Assembly (NCBI GenBank): GCA_964464925.1
Contig: CAYXLI010000029.1
Coordinates: 9,838-73,837, forward strand
Length of the DNA: 64,000 bases
From: CAYXLI01 sp964464925
GTDB lineage: Bacteria > Acidobacteriota > Terriglobia > Bryobacterales > Bryobacteraceae
Direction of reading: 5' to 3'
Below are positions 25,477 through 34,659 of the stretch, one piece after another. A program made the translations under genes and the position numbers. The notes under the pieces are model-generated. The model made no database searches and had not been told where the DNA came from. It was given only the letters and a program-made list of their open reading frames with translations. Numbering within the stretch: position 1 is the stretch's first letter; each line of letters begins with the position of its first letter.

Positions 25477-26388
25477 CTACTCGTGCTTCAGGACGATGTC
25501 GGCAATCACGCGCGAGTTGTCCTGGGTGCTCGTATTCACGAGGTAGACGGCATTCTCGCCGGTGCTCGCGTCCGGCGATTTCTTCACGCCCTCAACGGCG
25601 ATACCGCGCGAGGCAAGCATCATCTGGCCGCGAATGCGATCGAAATCGTTGGCGGCAACAATCGTCTTCGCCGCGGCCGGTTCGCGTCCGGGTTGTTGGT
25701 GCTGCACGGACCGGATCACCTCATTGAGGTCGCGCTCGGGTTGACGGGATAGCACAATGAAGAGTTTTTCGGTTCCGGCGTTCTCATCGAAGACGAACGG
25801 ATTCGATGGTGAGGGCACCAGCACGGGCGTTTTGGCATTCAGCCGGTTATTGCCGTTGTCGATGCCGGGATTCGGGAAGAGCACTTCCCAGTTGCCTTGA
25901 GACGCCTTGAGGACAACGTAAAGATACGCGGAGTCGTTCGATTCCAGGCTCAGGAAGAAGCGCTCTTTCGAATGGAATACCTTCTCCGGATCCACCTCCT
26001 GCCGTGCGCCGCCCGGTTTATCCTGCAGGATGCTGTACCGCAGGCCGAGATAGGGAATGACGACGGCCTGGGAGCGTGGGGCCTCCTGTTCTGCAGGCTT
26101 TGGCGTTTCCGCGGCAGTCTGCTCCGCGGGCTTGGCCGGCTCGGATGCCGGCGGGACAGGGCGCTTCTTGGTTGCCGTGCGCTTCGCCGGTGCGGGTTGC
26201 GAAGGCTTCGGCTCCGGAGCGGCTGGAGCTGCGGCGGTTGCCTTAGCGGCCGGCCGCGACGTGAAGAACAGTTGGCGCGCGGTGAGTTTGGAAGGTTCTT
26301 CCTGCCCAGTTACGGACACAGCAGCCAGTCCGAAACTGGACACGAGGAAGATAACGCGCCTACACCTGGACGATAGCTGCAGAATCAT
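25477..26388 (-). CDS. Exported DUF4384-type protein with Ala/Pro-rich linker
   Basis: The start at ATG 26388 is preferred because GGAG lies ten bases upstream and a signal peptide follows (MILQLSSRCRRVIFLV); an in-frame start at 26451 would overlap the PAAR gene. A basic and Ala/Pro/Glu-rich linker of about 80 residues leads to a DUF4384 domain (about residues 115-225) with ERFFLSLES, YLYVVLK and VLFPNPG. It sits in the tss operon between PAAR and the second DUF4384 gene. A periplasmic linker protein is plausible; the function is unknown. Confidence 0.75.
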   Translation of the reverse strand: MILQLSSRCRRVIFLVSSFGLAAVSVTGQEEPSKLTARQLFFTSRPAAKATAAAPAAPEPKPSQPAPAKRTATKKRPVPPASEPAKPAEQTAAETPKPAEQEAPRSQAVVIPYLGLRYSILQDKPGGARQEVDPEKVFHSKERFFLSLESNDSAYLYVVLKASQGNWEVLFPNPGIDNGNNRLNAKTPVLVPSPSNPFVFDENAGTEKLFIVLSRQPERDLNEVIRSVQHQQPGREPAAAKTIVAANDFDRIRGQMMLASRGIAVEGVKKSPDASTGENAVYLVNTSTQDNSRVIADIVLKHE

Positions 26389-26443
26389 TCGTTGATTACT
26401 CCAGGAAAAAGCGTAACACGGACACGGGCAAACAGCGAGGGCC

Positions 26444-26734
26444 TCAGCCACCTATCAGCACGGTAAAGTCGCCCATGACGATCACCCCGCCGTGCACCGT
26501 CATGTCACCTAGCCGGGCAGCGGGCAGGAAGCCGATCAGCACGGACGAAGAGCCCTTAGCGATCACGTCCGGAGGGCCTACGCAGGTGAGCATGTCCGAG
26601 ACGCGCGCGGCCGGAAGGAAACCGATCAGAACCGTCGGTTCGCAAGGCGGAATAATCGGCCCACCGACGTGGGGAACGACGCCTGTCACCATCGGACAGG
26701 TATGCATGTCTGTGACTCGTGCTGCTGGAGGCAT
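26444..26734 (-). CDS. PAAR-domain protein, T6SS spike tip
   Basis: PAAR proteins form the sharp cone on top of VgrG and carry effectors. ATG 26734 is chosen because AGGAG lies six bases upstream; it starts the typical MPPAARVTDMHTC sequence. Two PAAR-like repeats are visible (PAARVTDMHTCP and PAARVSDMLTC), with the His and Cys residues expected to bind a zinc ion. At 96 residues it is a minimal PAAR with no toxin domain attached. The ATG begins one base after the stop of the upstream gene (26736), so translation is tightly coupled. Confidence 0.95.
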   Translation of the reverse strand: MPPAARVTDMHTCPMVTGVVPHVGGPIIPPCEPTVLIGFLPAARVSDMLTCVGPPDVIAKGSSSVLIGFLPAARLGDMTVHGGVIVMGDFTVLIGG

Positions 26735-26735
26735 G

Positions 26736-27698
26736 TCAGTCTCCTGTATTCGGGCTGATGGGAAGATCATCCCAAAGGAAGTTCGCTCCGCTCTGTCCGG
26801 CTTCGGAGAAGCGCTTCCGCTGTGCCGCAGTGAGGTGGCCTTGCAGGTAAAGGATCGCCTGGGCTCCTCGAATGAATATCAGGTCCGCGGGACCTCTGCC
26901 GAACTTCTTTTCGTCAATCGCATCGATGGACTTGCTGAACTCGGCGTAAACGGGCTCGGGATCGGCTTCCATTGCCTCTTTGCGCAGCATGCGCGCACAC
27001 CAGGTGCCGATCGACGCGCCGCCCCGGGGGGAGATCCCGAGGTAGACACGAACCATCTCGGCCCTGCGCACATCCTGCGGCGCGCCGGCAATCTGCTTCT
27101 TGAACTCGATCAAGCTATTGAATTTGGGCAAGTCGTTCCGCTTCACGGCAGCGAGCTTGTCATACGCGAACATAGCCTCCTCGCTAGTCCGCTGTGCCGG
27201 TGCCAGCTTGGCCAAATCCTGATCCAGCCTCTGCGCAAGCGCTGCGGTAGACCCTGCGGGTGTAAGAGCGAGCACGGTGTCAAACAGGATCGGATACAAT
27301 TCGGCAGTCAGTTCCGGCCTGCGAACGATCACGCGCTCGAAGTAATCAGCCGCCTGCGCAGCCTCCTGCGTGGTTCCCAGGTCGCCGATCGCCTGCAGCG
27401 CATAAGCTGAGCGAAGAGCATCGACGGCCTTAGATTCATGGCCGTTCAGCGCAAGACGCAACGTGCGCAGAGCGTCCGGGCGCTCGTAGAATCGCAAAAG
27501 CTCCGCAACGCGCTTGTAGACATCGGGCTCGGAGTCGGGTTTTATTTTCTCCTGGATATACTCGGAGACCAGCCTGGGCTCAACGCCGCGTGGAGGACGC
27601 CCTCCGCCGTACCGGCCCTCGAAAAGGTACGTATGCAGACGTTCCCGGGCGGAGTGCTCGTCGAAGCGGACGACCGTAATGGGAATAGGGTGAGGCAT
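26736..27698 (-). CDS. Unknown helical protein between the candidate effector and PAAR
   Basis: I do not recognise a family in this 320-residue protein. It has no signal peptide or membrane helix. Much of it is helical, with a run that resembles HEAT or TPR-like solenoids (about residues 55-190: VYKRVAELLRFYERPDALRT, then AQAADYFERVIVRR). It begins four bases after the LysM/metzincin gene and ends one base before PAAR. By position it could be an effector chaperone or adaptor that loads cargo onto the spike, or an immunity protein; the cytoplasmic location fits a chaperone better, since a periplasmic protease would need exported immunity. Confidence 0.75.
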   Translation of the reverse strand: MPHPIPITVVRFDEHSARERLHTYLFEGRYGGGRPPRGVEPRLVSEYIQEKIKPDSEPDVYKRVAELLRFYERPDALRTLRLALNGHESKAVDALRSAYALQAIGDLGTTQEAAQAADYFERVIVRRPELTAELYPILFDTVLALTPAGSTAALAQRLDQDLAKLAPAQRTSEEAMFAYDKLAAVKRNDLPKFNSLIEFKKQIAGAPQDVRRAEMVRVYLGISPRGGASIGTWCARMLRKEAMEADPEPVYAEFSKSIDAIDEKKFGRGPADLIFIRGAQAILYLQGHLTAAQRKRFSEAGQSGANFLWDDLPISPNTGD

Positions 27699-27702
27699 TC
27701 AA

Positions 27703-29616
27703 TCACCAGGGTTGGAGGAGTCCGGCTCCTCTTGTACGGAATCGATCTACGGCTATGATGCGATCCGTGGTGCTTGCACCAGCCGTGGGTTGAGCAGGGT
27801 TGAGCATCTCATAACGAACCAGTACGGGGTTGTCCGAAATTCGCTTGGAAGCTGTCTCCGCATTGGCTCCCGAGGTGCCGGAGCGCATCATCTGGGCCGT
27901 GAGAACCGGGTCGTTGGTCGCAACATGGAAGACATCTCCGAGCACATGGCCCGCTTCGTGGGGAAAACTGAAGGGATTGGTATCGGATAGATCCATCGCC
28001 ACCGCGGCCATGAAAGCTTTGTTGCGAATGGGCGCGGACGGCACAAACGCGGGTCCGAGATCCGTGAGACGCAGCACCGCGATGCCCCGTGCGATTGAGG
28101 TATTCGAGGCATTCACCAACCTTCCCACAACATAGAAATGCAACACGTCGTCGCTCCCTGGGACCTGCCGCATGATACGACGTTGTTCCGCGGTATTCAA
28201 TGCGAGCGAATTTTCCGGAGCATCGACGAACAGGTTCGCGATACTGACCCGCACCACCTGCATCGTGAAGTTCGGACCGGAATCGTCGTGCGTTTCATTG
28301 CGGATGACGATTCTGGCTCCGCTCGAGTGGCTGATCGTCACCTCGGCGGACCCGTTCGTGGCGTTGAACGCGAGCGGATTCACGAACTTCTGTCCGCTGA
28401 ATCCCGCCGGCAAGGCGCTGATGAGCGCATCGGCAACATCACTGGGGGTACGCGGAGCAGCGACCGTGGATAAATCAAGCACCACATTCGTGCTGGGCAC
28501 CGTGCCCGCCGCAACACCGGGAGCGGCTTCGATGGTGCAACTGAACGTAGAGGTTGCAGCCGCGATGCCGGCGCCGCTGGCGGGCGCGCCTGTGTTGTCG
28601 GAAATCACGATTGTATCGGCCGGCGGTGGATCTTCTGTCGTCACAGGACCCACCAGCTTCGGTCCAAGATTGGCCTGCGCGTACAGTCGGCGGAACCACT
28701 TGAAAAGGCGGAAACGCACCGACTGCTCCGTGATGCCTGCCGGCAGTGATCCGCCCACCGCCGTGCGGTACATGTGGATGGCGACGGAGATCTTGCGCCG
28801 CTCATCGCCGCCGATCGGCGCTTGCGTGCGTACGGTACACTTGCGTCCACCCGGACAACGCTGAATCGTGTAGGACGCACGGACCTGCTGATCCAGAATC
28901 TCCATCGTGTCTTCGTCATTTGGTTGTCCGGTGCCGGTGCCGTCGGCCAAGTCCGCGATCAGCAGCGTCTGTTCCGGCTTGGATTGCTTGTCGGCGGCAT
29001 CGGGATCGGCAGCCAGCGAATCAGTGACCAGGCGCAGATACTTCGAGCGGTACGCCACTCCCGACCGCACCTTCTTGCACTTCAGCGCCTTAATCTGGCG
29101 CTCCTCTACATCGAACGGTTCGTGGCCGGTGACCGTCAAGTCAGCGGCGTAGATTGGTTTCATCGCATCCAGCAGCACGTCTACGGTCCCGCCGGCCGCC
29201 GGGTCTACTACCTCCACTTTGAACGTGTCGGGATCGACGTGGCCCGGCTGCTGAAATTCGAAATCGGCAGGGAAGGCGTGCAGGGCGTCGGTTCCACCCT
29301 TCGTCGTCCGGTAATTGCTGATGTTCAGGACGTCCACCGTTTTGTCCTGGCGATAGGGAATATTGGGCGATCCGTGTACGAAGCGGATAGAAACAGGCGG
29401 CGCGGACTTCCGCACGAATACGTGCACATTTGTCGTACCCTTCTCGAGTTCTTTCGGGTCGACTTCGGGAACCGTCACCAGGTCGCCATCCTTAAGATCG
29501 CGGTTTAGAAAAGCTGCGTTCGCGGGCAGCTCTCGCAGCGGCGCACAATCAAGAAACCCGGCCTGAATTGCAAGAGTGCAGAGCGTGTCGCCAGTCTGCG
29601 CAGTTACGATCGCCAA
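27703..29616 (-). CDS. LysM protein with metzincin-type zinc protease motif, candidate T6SS effector
   Basis: The 637-residue protein starts at TTG with AAGGAGG ten bases upstream. Residues about 2-50 form a LysM-like fold (TAQTGDTLCTLAIQAGF and a DLKDGDLVTVP end), usually peptidoglycan-binding. Residues 553-564 read HEAGHVLGDVFH, an exact HExxHxxGxxH metzincin zinc site (27925-27960), and a Met pair at 576-577 could be the Met-turn. No signal peptide is present, as expected for T6SS cargo. The middle (about 50-470) is beta-rich and unknown. It is directly downstream of vgrG and upstream of PAAR. It may digest proteins, or a peptidoglycan-linked target, in the prey envelope. Confidence 0.85.
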   Translation of the reverse strand: MAIVTAQTGDTLCTLAIQAGFLDCAPLRELPANAAFLNRDLKDGDLVTVPEVDPKELEKGTTNVHVFVRKSAPPVSIRFVHGSPNIPYRQDKTVDVLNISNYRTTKGGTDALHAFPADFEFQQPGHVDPDTFKVEVVDPAAGGTVDVLLDAMKPIYAADLTVTGHEPFDVEERQIKALKCKKVRSGVAYRSKYLRLVTDSLAADPDAADKQSKPEQTLLIADLADGTGTGQPNDEDTMEILDQQVRASYTIQRCPGGRKCTVRTQAPIGGDERRKISVAIHMYRTAVGGSLPAGITEQSVRFRLFKWFRRLYAQANLGPKLVGPVTTEDPPPADTIVISDNTGAPASGAGIAAATSTFSCTIEAAPGVAAGTVPSTNVVLDLSTVAAPRTPSDVADALISALPAGFSGQKFVNPLAFNATNGSAEVTISHSSGARIVIRNETHDDSGPNFTMQVVRVSIANLFVDAPENSLALNTAEQRRIMRQVPGSDDVLHFYVVGRLVNASNTSIARGIAVLRLTDLGPAFVPSAPIRNKAFMAAVAMDLSDTNPFSFPHEAGHVLGDVFHVATNDPVLTAQMMRSGTSGANAETASKRISDNPVLVRYEMLNPAQPTAGASTTDRIIAVDRFRTRGAGLLQPW

Positions 29617-29638
29617 ACGAGTGGATCCTCCTTGTAAC

Positions 29639-31960
29639 TCATTTCGGCTTCCAAACAGATTTGTCCAGGTTGGGGAACGTCACCTTGCACGAACCGGGAT
29701 CGATTCCTTCGACGCGTGCGCGCCCGTCGCCATCCAGAGTGCCTTCGGCAACGGTCTGGTCCGCCATGGTGACACGGTAGAACTCGCCTGGAACCGGATT
29801 GCCTTCCTCGTCTTCCAGCTTGATCTCGATCCAGGTCTTCTCCTTTTCCGGAGGGATTGGACTTGGCGGTGGGGGATGGTGCGGCACCGGCGAGACGCTG
29901 CTACTGCTGGTTTTCTGAATCTGCCCCGGGTCGGGGGGGCTACTGGAGAGTTTGCCGGGGTCCGCCTTGTCGGCGTCCTGTGCAAGTTTCGCAGACATCG
30001 GGGGAATCGCAATACCCGGAACGCCTGGCATTGCGGGACTCCCCGGGCCGGAGTTGATGCGCGTCATCTTGCCATCGAGCACAACCATGTTGCCGGTCAC
30101 GGTCACCCCAACCGGATCGATCACTACGCTGTTCGATCCGCACTTGAGCGTGATGCCGGTGCCGGCCTCGATAGTAATGCTGGTGCCGGCCTTCAAGAAA
30201 ATACTCATGCTCGTATCTTCCGCATGGCTCTTCTGAAAGACTTGCACTACGTCTCCACTCACCTGAAGGGTGTGGCTGCCGCCAACTTTGATCGACTCCT
30301 TGCCGCCGATCTGTACATGATGATCGCGCCCGATCTGCTGTACCTCGTCATTGTCAATCTTGGTGTGATGGTCGTTCTTGATGTGCTCGAAATGGTTCTG
30401 TTCGACAACCAGGTGCAGATCCTTTTCGATATTTTTGAACTCGTTATTCTTGACGCGCGTATCCAGGTTCTTCTGTGCGTGAATGAAGACCTGCTCACTA
30501 CCCTTCTTGTCTTCGAAGCGGATCTCGTTGAAACCTCCGCCGCCTTTCGAGCTCATCGACTTGTACGCACTCTTGGTCTGCTCGTCGGGAAGCGCGTAGG
30601 GGACGGTCTGATCGGCGTTGTAGACGCGGCCAACGATAATCGGCTGATCCGGATCTCCTTCGAAGAAATCCACAATGACTTCCTGATTGATGCGGGGCAC
30701 CTGAATACCACCCCACCCCTTGCCGGCCACGGTCTGCGCCACGCGAATCCAGCACGAGCTCTTCTCGTCTTTCTTGCCCTCGCGATCCCAATAGAACTGC
30801 ACCTTCACCCGGCCATACTTGTCCGTCCAGATCTCTTCACCGGCTTTGCCGACCACCAGCGCAGGTTGTGATCCCTTTACGACGGGTTTCACCGCGAGGC
30901 GAGGAGGACGGAAGACAACGGAATTCGGAATTGCCTCGAAGCCGTTCTGGTAAGTGAACCCTTCGGCGCTTCCAGAGCGATAACTCGTGTTCTGCGCGTT
31001 GTGAGTGACACTGATTACCGTATAGGCCTGGTTCTCGTCATCGCGGTAATGGTCCTTCAGCTCGAACTTGAAGCCGGACTGCATTGCACGGCACGAACTG
31101 TCGCCGCGGACGATCGAGAGCTTCACTTCCTGTTCTTCCAGGCGAACCTTGGCATAGTGTTCCCCGTCCGCCTTGGTTTTGTATTTGCCGGGATAATCGT
31201 AGATCTCGCCCTTCTGTTCGCCCGCGATGGTCGCCCGTAGGCTCGTGTTCGGCTTCTCGAAATCGTAATCGCTCAGCGAAGACATCCCCGGGTACACCTT
31301 CTGTTCATGCAGAAGCGTGAACACCGTATCGTCTTCGGTTACGTCTCCGGCCAGCGGCACATACCGCGCGGTAGCCAGCTCGGGACAGTCCTGAATGGCC
31401 TGCGGATTATCCGCCAGGACGAGCGTATGCTTCTCGGTAGTGTGCTGGAAGAAGTAGAAGATGCCTTCGTCTTCCATAAGCCGTGAAACAAAGTTGAGAT
31501 CGGTTTCGCGGTACTGCACACAGTATTCGCGCTTGGGATAAGAGCCCTGGAGTTGGAGCTTGTAGTCGCTGAATCCACGATCCTTGAATACCTGCTCGAT
31601 GATCTCCGGAGCCGTCTTGTTCTGGAAGATCCGCATGTCCGTAAACAAGGACAGGAACCAGAGCCAGGGAACGATCTCGACCTGATACGCGACAAGACCG
31701 TCTTCGCCGAACTCCAGTTGCACGGCCCGATTCACCAGACCGTGCAGATGGCGCTCCTTCCCCCCCGGCAGTTCGATGGAAATGACCATAGGGGTGCTGA
31801 GGAGCTGCTTCAGAGCGACTTTGGGATCCTCCGAGAGCAGCTTCAGCGAAAACGCATAGGGCTTCGAGATCGTTTCCGTGCCATGGAAGCTATCCAGCAG
31901 CAGAACGTCCGAACCCAACTTTGTATTGACTCGAAACGGCCGATCGATCTGGGTGGGCAA
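29639..31960 (-). CDS. vgrG: VgrG (TssI), T6SS spike protein with C-terminal extension
   Basis: VgrG trimers form the spike that caps the Hcp tube. The 773 residues contain the gp27-like head (about 1-350), the gp5 OB-fold with WIRVAQTVAGKGWGG and the following PRINQEVIVDFFEGDPDQP segment (about 385-440), and the beta-helix needle to about 600. A Pro-rich linker leads to residues 707-773, a small beta domain (IEIKLEDEEGNPVPGEFYRV, GDGRARVEGIDPG) that resembles transthyretin-like extensions used by some VgrGs to bind effectors. Translation appears to begin at TTG with GGGGAG upstream. It follows tssH by 12 bases. Confidence 0.96.
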   Translation of the reverse strand: MPTQIDRPFRVNTKLGSDVLLLDSFHGTETISKPYAFSLKLLSEDPKVALKQLLSTPMVISIELPGGKERHLHGLVNRAVQLEFGEDGLVAYQVEIVPWLWFLSLFTDMRIFQNKTAPEIIEQVFKDRGFSDYKLQLQGSYPKREYCVQYRETDLNFVSRLMEDEGIFYFFQHTTEKHTLVLADNPQAIQDCPELATARYVPLAGDVTEDDTVFTLLHEQKVYPGMSSLSDYDFEKPNTSLRATIAGEQKGEIYDYPGKYKTKADGEHYAKVRLEEQEVKLSIVRGDSSCRAMQSGFKFELKDHYRDDENQAYTVISVTHNAQNTSYRSGSAEGFTYQNGFEAIPNSVVFRPPRLAVKPVVKGSQPALVVGKAGEEIWTDKYGRVKVQFYWDREGKKDEKSSCWIRVAQTVAGKGWGGIQVPRINQEVIVDFFEGDPDQPIIVGRVYNADQTVPYALPDEQTKSAYKSMSSKGGGGFNEIRFEDKKGSEQVFIHAQKNLDTRVKNNEFKNIEKDLHLVVEQNHFEHIKNDHHTKIDNDEVQQIGRDHHVQIGGKESIKVGGSHTLQVSGDVVQVFQKSHAEDTSMSIFLKAGTSITIEAGTGITLKCGSNSVVIDPVGVTVTGNMVVLDGKMTRINSGPGSPAMPGVPGIAIPPMSAKLAQDADKADPGKLSSSPPDPGQIQKTSSSSVSPVPHHPPPPSPIPPEKEKTWIEIKLEDEEGNPVPGEFYRVTMADQTVAEGTLDGDGRARVEGIDPGSCKVTFPNLDKSVWKPK

Positions 31961-31972
31961 CGATAGGCTCCC

Positions 31973-34651
31973 CTAAGAGTAGACGAACGATCCGTCCGGT
32001 CCGATGCCGACCCGAATATTCCCAGCCTTGCCGCCTTCTACCATCCGGCTGAGAATTTGGTTTGAAACCTCCGGCAGCAGCGTATTCGTAAGGATGTTGT
32101 CCACGTTTCTGGCGCCACTCTCCACCTCTGTGCATCGTCTCGCAACCTCATCCAGCAGCGCATCGTCGTAAGTGAGCTGCATCCGGTGCGTTTCGAGCAG
32201 CCGCTTCTGAATCTTCCCTAGCTTCAACATGATGATCTTTTTCAGCGCCTCGTCGCGAATCGGAAAGTACGTAATGGTCACCATGCGGCCCAGGAAGGCC
32301 GGCTTGAAGATCTTGTTCAGTTCCGGCTTGAGCGCCGAGACCAGGCCTTCCGGTCCGGGCATCGTTTCCGGATCCGCGCACAATTTCATCAACGTGTCTG
32401 TACAGGCATTCGAAGTGAGGATGATGATCGTGTTCTTGAAGTCGATTACACGCCCCTCGCCATCTTCCATCTGCCCCTTGTCGAAGACCTGGAAGAAGAG
32501 CTCCAGAACGTCAGGATGCGCTTTTTCGATTTCGTCCAGGAGCACGACCGAGTACGGACGCCGTCTCACCGCTTCGGTAAGAACACCGCCTTCCCCGTAG
32601 CCGACGTATCCGGGAGGCGAGCCCTTCAGCGTCGAGACCGTATGCGGCTCCTGAAACTCCGACATGTTTATGGTGATCAGATTCCGCTCACCACCGAAGA
32701 GCAGGTCGGAGAGCGCCAGCGCCGTTTCTGTTTTTCCGACGCCGCTCGGTCCGACGAGCAGGAACACACCCACCGGCTTGCCGGGGTCGTCCAAACTCGC
32801 CTTCGCCGTACGGATGCGCTGGCTGATTGCGTGCAGAGCGTGGTTCTGCCCGATAATGCGAGCCTCCAGGTGAGACTCCAGGGCGAGCACTGTGGCCAGT
32901 TCGTCCTTCAGCATCTTGCCGACCGGAATGCCCGTCCAACCGGAGATGACTTCACCGACGATGTGGGAATCCACGCACACACGCATCAAAGGCGTCTCGC
33001 CTTGCAGCGCCTCCAACTCCGCATTCAGAGCGGCCAAGTCGGCTCGTAGCATAGCCGGATCAGCCGCCATCTGGGTAGCCGCGCCGCCGGCATCCTGGCC
33101 CTCTGCTGCGGGAACCGACGACTTGGCCTCCTCCAGCCGGGTGCGGATCTCGCGGATCCGGTTCACCAGATCGCGCTCCTTTTCCCAGCGGGCATTCAGA
33201 GTATTCAGCTTGTTCTCGGCCTCGGCCCTGCTCTGTGCGATCGCTTCCAGGCGCTCACCGTGGTCGGCGCCGACGGCCGCTTCACGTTCCAGGATTCGCG
33301 CCTGTACGGCCAGATCTTCTATGGTCCGAACCGCGTCTTCAATGGCCGGAGGTGTTGCGTTCTGTCCAAGTGCGAGCCGGGCACAAGTCGTATCGAGCAC
33401 ACTGACGGCTTTGTCGGGCAACTGCCGGTCGGGGATGTAGCGGTGGGATAGTTTCACCGCCGCTGCCAAACCCTCGTCGAGAATGCGAACGTTGTGATGC
33501 TTCTCCAGGGCCGGTACAACACCCCGGAGCATGAGGCGGCACTGTTCCTCGGTCGGCTCGCCAACTTTTACGAGTTGGAACCTGCGAGCGAGCGCCGGGT
33601 CCTTTTCGAAATACTTCTTATACTCCGACCAGGTGGTTGCCGCGATGGTGCGCAGTTCGCCCCTGGCGAGTGCGGGCTTCAGCAGGTTCGCCGCGTCATT
33701 CTGACCTGCCTGCCCGCCCGCGCCGATCATAGTGTGGGCTTCGTCAATGAACAGGATGATTGGTGTGGGAGAGGATTTCACTTCATTGATCAGGCTCTTG
33801 AGCCGATTCTCGAATTCCCCCTTAACGCCCGCACCCGCCTGCAACAACGCCAGATCGAGAGTGCGGACGGATACATTCCGCAGCACCTGCGGCACGTCCC
33901 CCTGCACCACCCGGAGAGCGAATCCTTCCACAACGGCGGTCTTGCCGACGCCAGCTTCGCCGACCAGAATGGGATTGTTCTGACGCCGCCGCGTGAGGAT
34001 GTCCACCACCTGCCGAATCTCAAAATCCCGCGCCAAAACCGGGTCGATCTTGCCCTGCCGCGCGTTCTCCGTCAAGTTGACAGTGTACTGATCCAGGTTC
34101 GGCGTCTTGCCCCTGCCTCGAGGCACATTAGGCTCATCGCCGGAAGGGGCGGATTCAGCTTCGGGCGATTCTTCGGTTTCGACCGACCGGCCCACGATCA
34201 TCACGAACTCCTTGCGGAGCACGTCGGGCTGGATCTTCTGCAGTTCCTTACTGACCTCACGCACGATGCGCAGGAGCTCTTCATTGCCGAACAGGGCCAG
34301 CACCGTGAAGCCCGAACGGATTTGTCCGGCGCCATAGTTGAGCGAGCCGACGGTCCATGCTTCGGTCATCATCTTCAGAAGCGACGGACTCAAGGCCGGA
34401 GTCCTCGCGTTCCCGGACTTCAGCTTGTCGAGGCTGCGCGTCAGTTCCGCCGACAGCCTGGAGCTATCAAGCTCAAACTGCTTCAGGATGTAGGCGAAGT
34501 CATTGTCCTTCGCATCCAGAAGCTTCATGAGATAGTGCTCGACCTCAATATCGTAATGGGTTCGAGACAGACAAAGGCCGGCTGCGGCCTCAAGCGCTGT
34601 ACGGGTCTGTGTGTTCAGCTTACCGATAAGGGATTTCAGATCGACGGGCAT
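31973..34651 (-). CDS. clpV: TssH (ClpV), AAA+ ATPase that recycles the contracted sheath
   Basis: ClpV unfolds the contracted TssB/TssC sheath so it can be reused. The 892 residues match the family. A Clp-N domain (about 1-150) is followed by AAA1 with Walker A GEAGVGKTA, an Arg-rich middle coiled coil (about 440-530) and AAA2 with GPSGVGKTE and the Walker B LLDEIEKAH. The C-terminal D2 small domain is complete. It lies eight bases after tssG and 12 bases before vgrG in the main tss operon. Confidence 0.97.
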   Translation of the reverse strand: MPVDLKSLIGKLNTQTRTALEAAAGLCLSRTHYDIEVEHYLMKLLDAKDNDFAYILKQFELDSSRLSAELTRSLDKLKSGNARTPALSPSLLKMMTEAWTVGSLNYGAGQIRSGFTVLALFGNEELLRIVREVSKELQKIQPDVLRKEFVMIVGRSVETEESPEAESAPSGDEPNVPRGRGKTPNLDQYTVNLTENARQGKIDPVLARDFEIRQVVDILTRRRQNNPILVGEAGVGKTAVVEGFALRVVQGDVPQVLRNVSVRTLDLALLQAGAGVKGEFENRLKSLINEVKSSPTPIILFIDEAHTMIGAGGQAGQNDAANLLKPALARGELRTIAATTWSEYKKYFEKDPALARRFQLVKVGEPTEEQCRLMLRGVVPALEKHHNVRILDEGLAAAVKLSHRYIPDRQLPDKAVSVLDTTCARLALGQNATPPAIEDAVRTIEDLAVQARILEREAAVGADHGERLEAIAQSRAEAENKLNTLNARWEKERDLVNRIREIRTRLEEAKSSVPAAEGQDAGGAATQMAADPAMLRADLAALNAELEALQGETPLMRVCVDSHIVGEVISGWTGIPVGKMLKDELATVLALESHLEARIIGQNHALHAISQRIRTAKASLDDPGKPVGVFLLVGPSGVGKTETALALSDLLFGGERNLITINMSEFQEPHTVSTLKGSPPGYVGYGEGGVLTEAVRRRPYSVVLLDEIEKAHPDVLELFFQVFDKGQMEDGEGRVIDFKNTIIILTSNACTDTLMKLCADPETMPGPEGLVSALKPELNKIFKPAFLGRMVTITYFPIRDEALKKIIMLKLGKIQKRLLETHRMQLTYDDALLDEVARRCTEVESGARNVDNILTNTLLPEVSNQILSRMVEGGKAGNIRVGIGPDGSFVYS

Positions 34652-34659
34652 GTGGCACC

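Noticed and set aside
29576..30871. 431-codon plus-strand frame opposite vgrG
   Set aside because: It is antisense to a strongly supported vgrG and has no recognisable domain.
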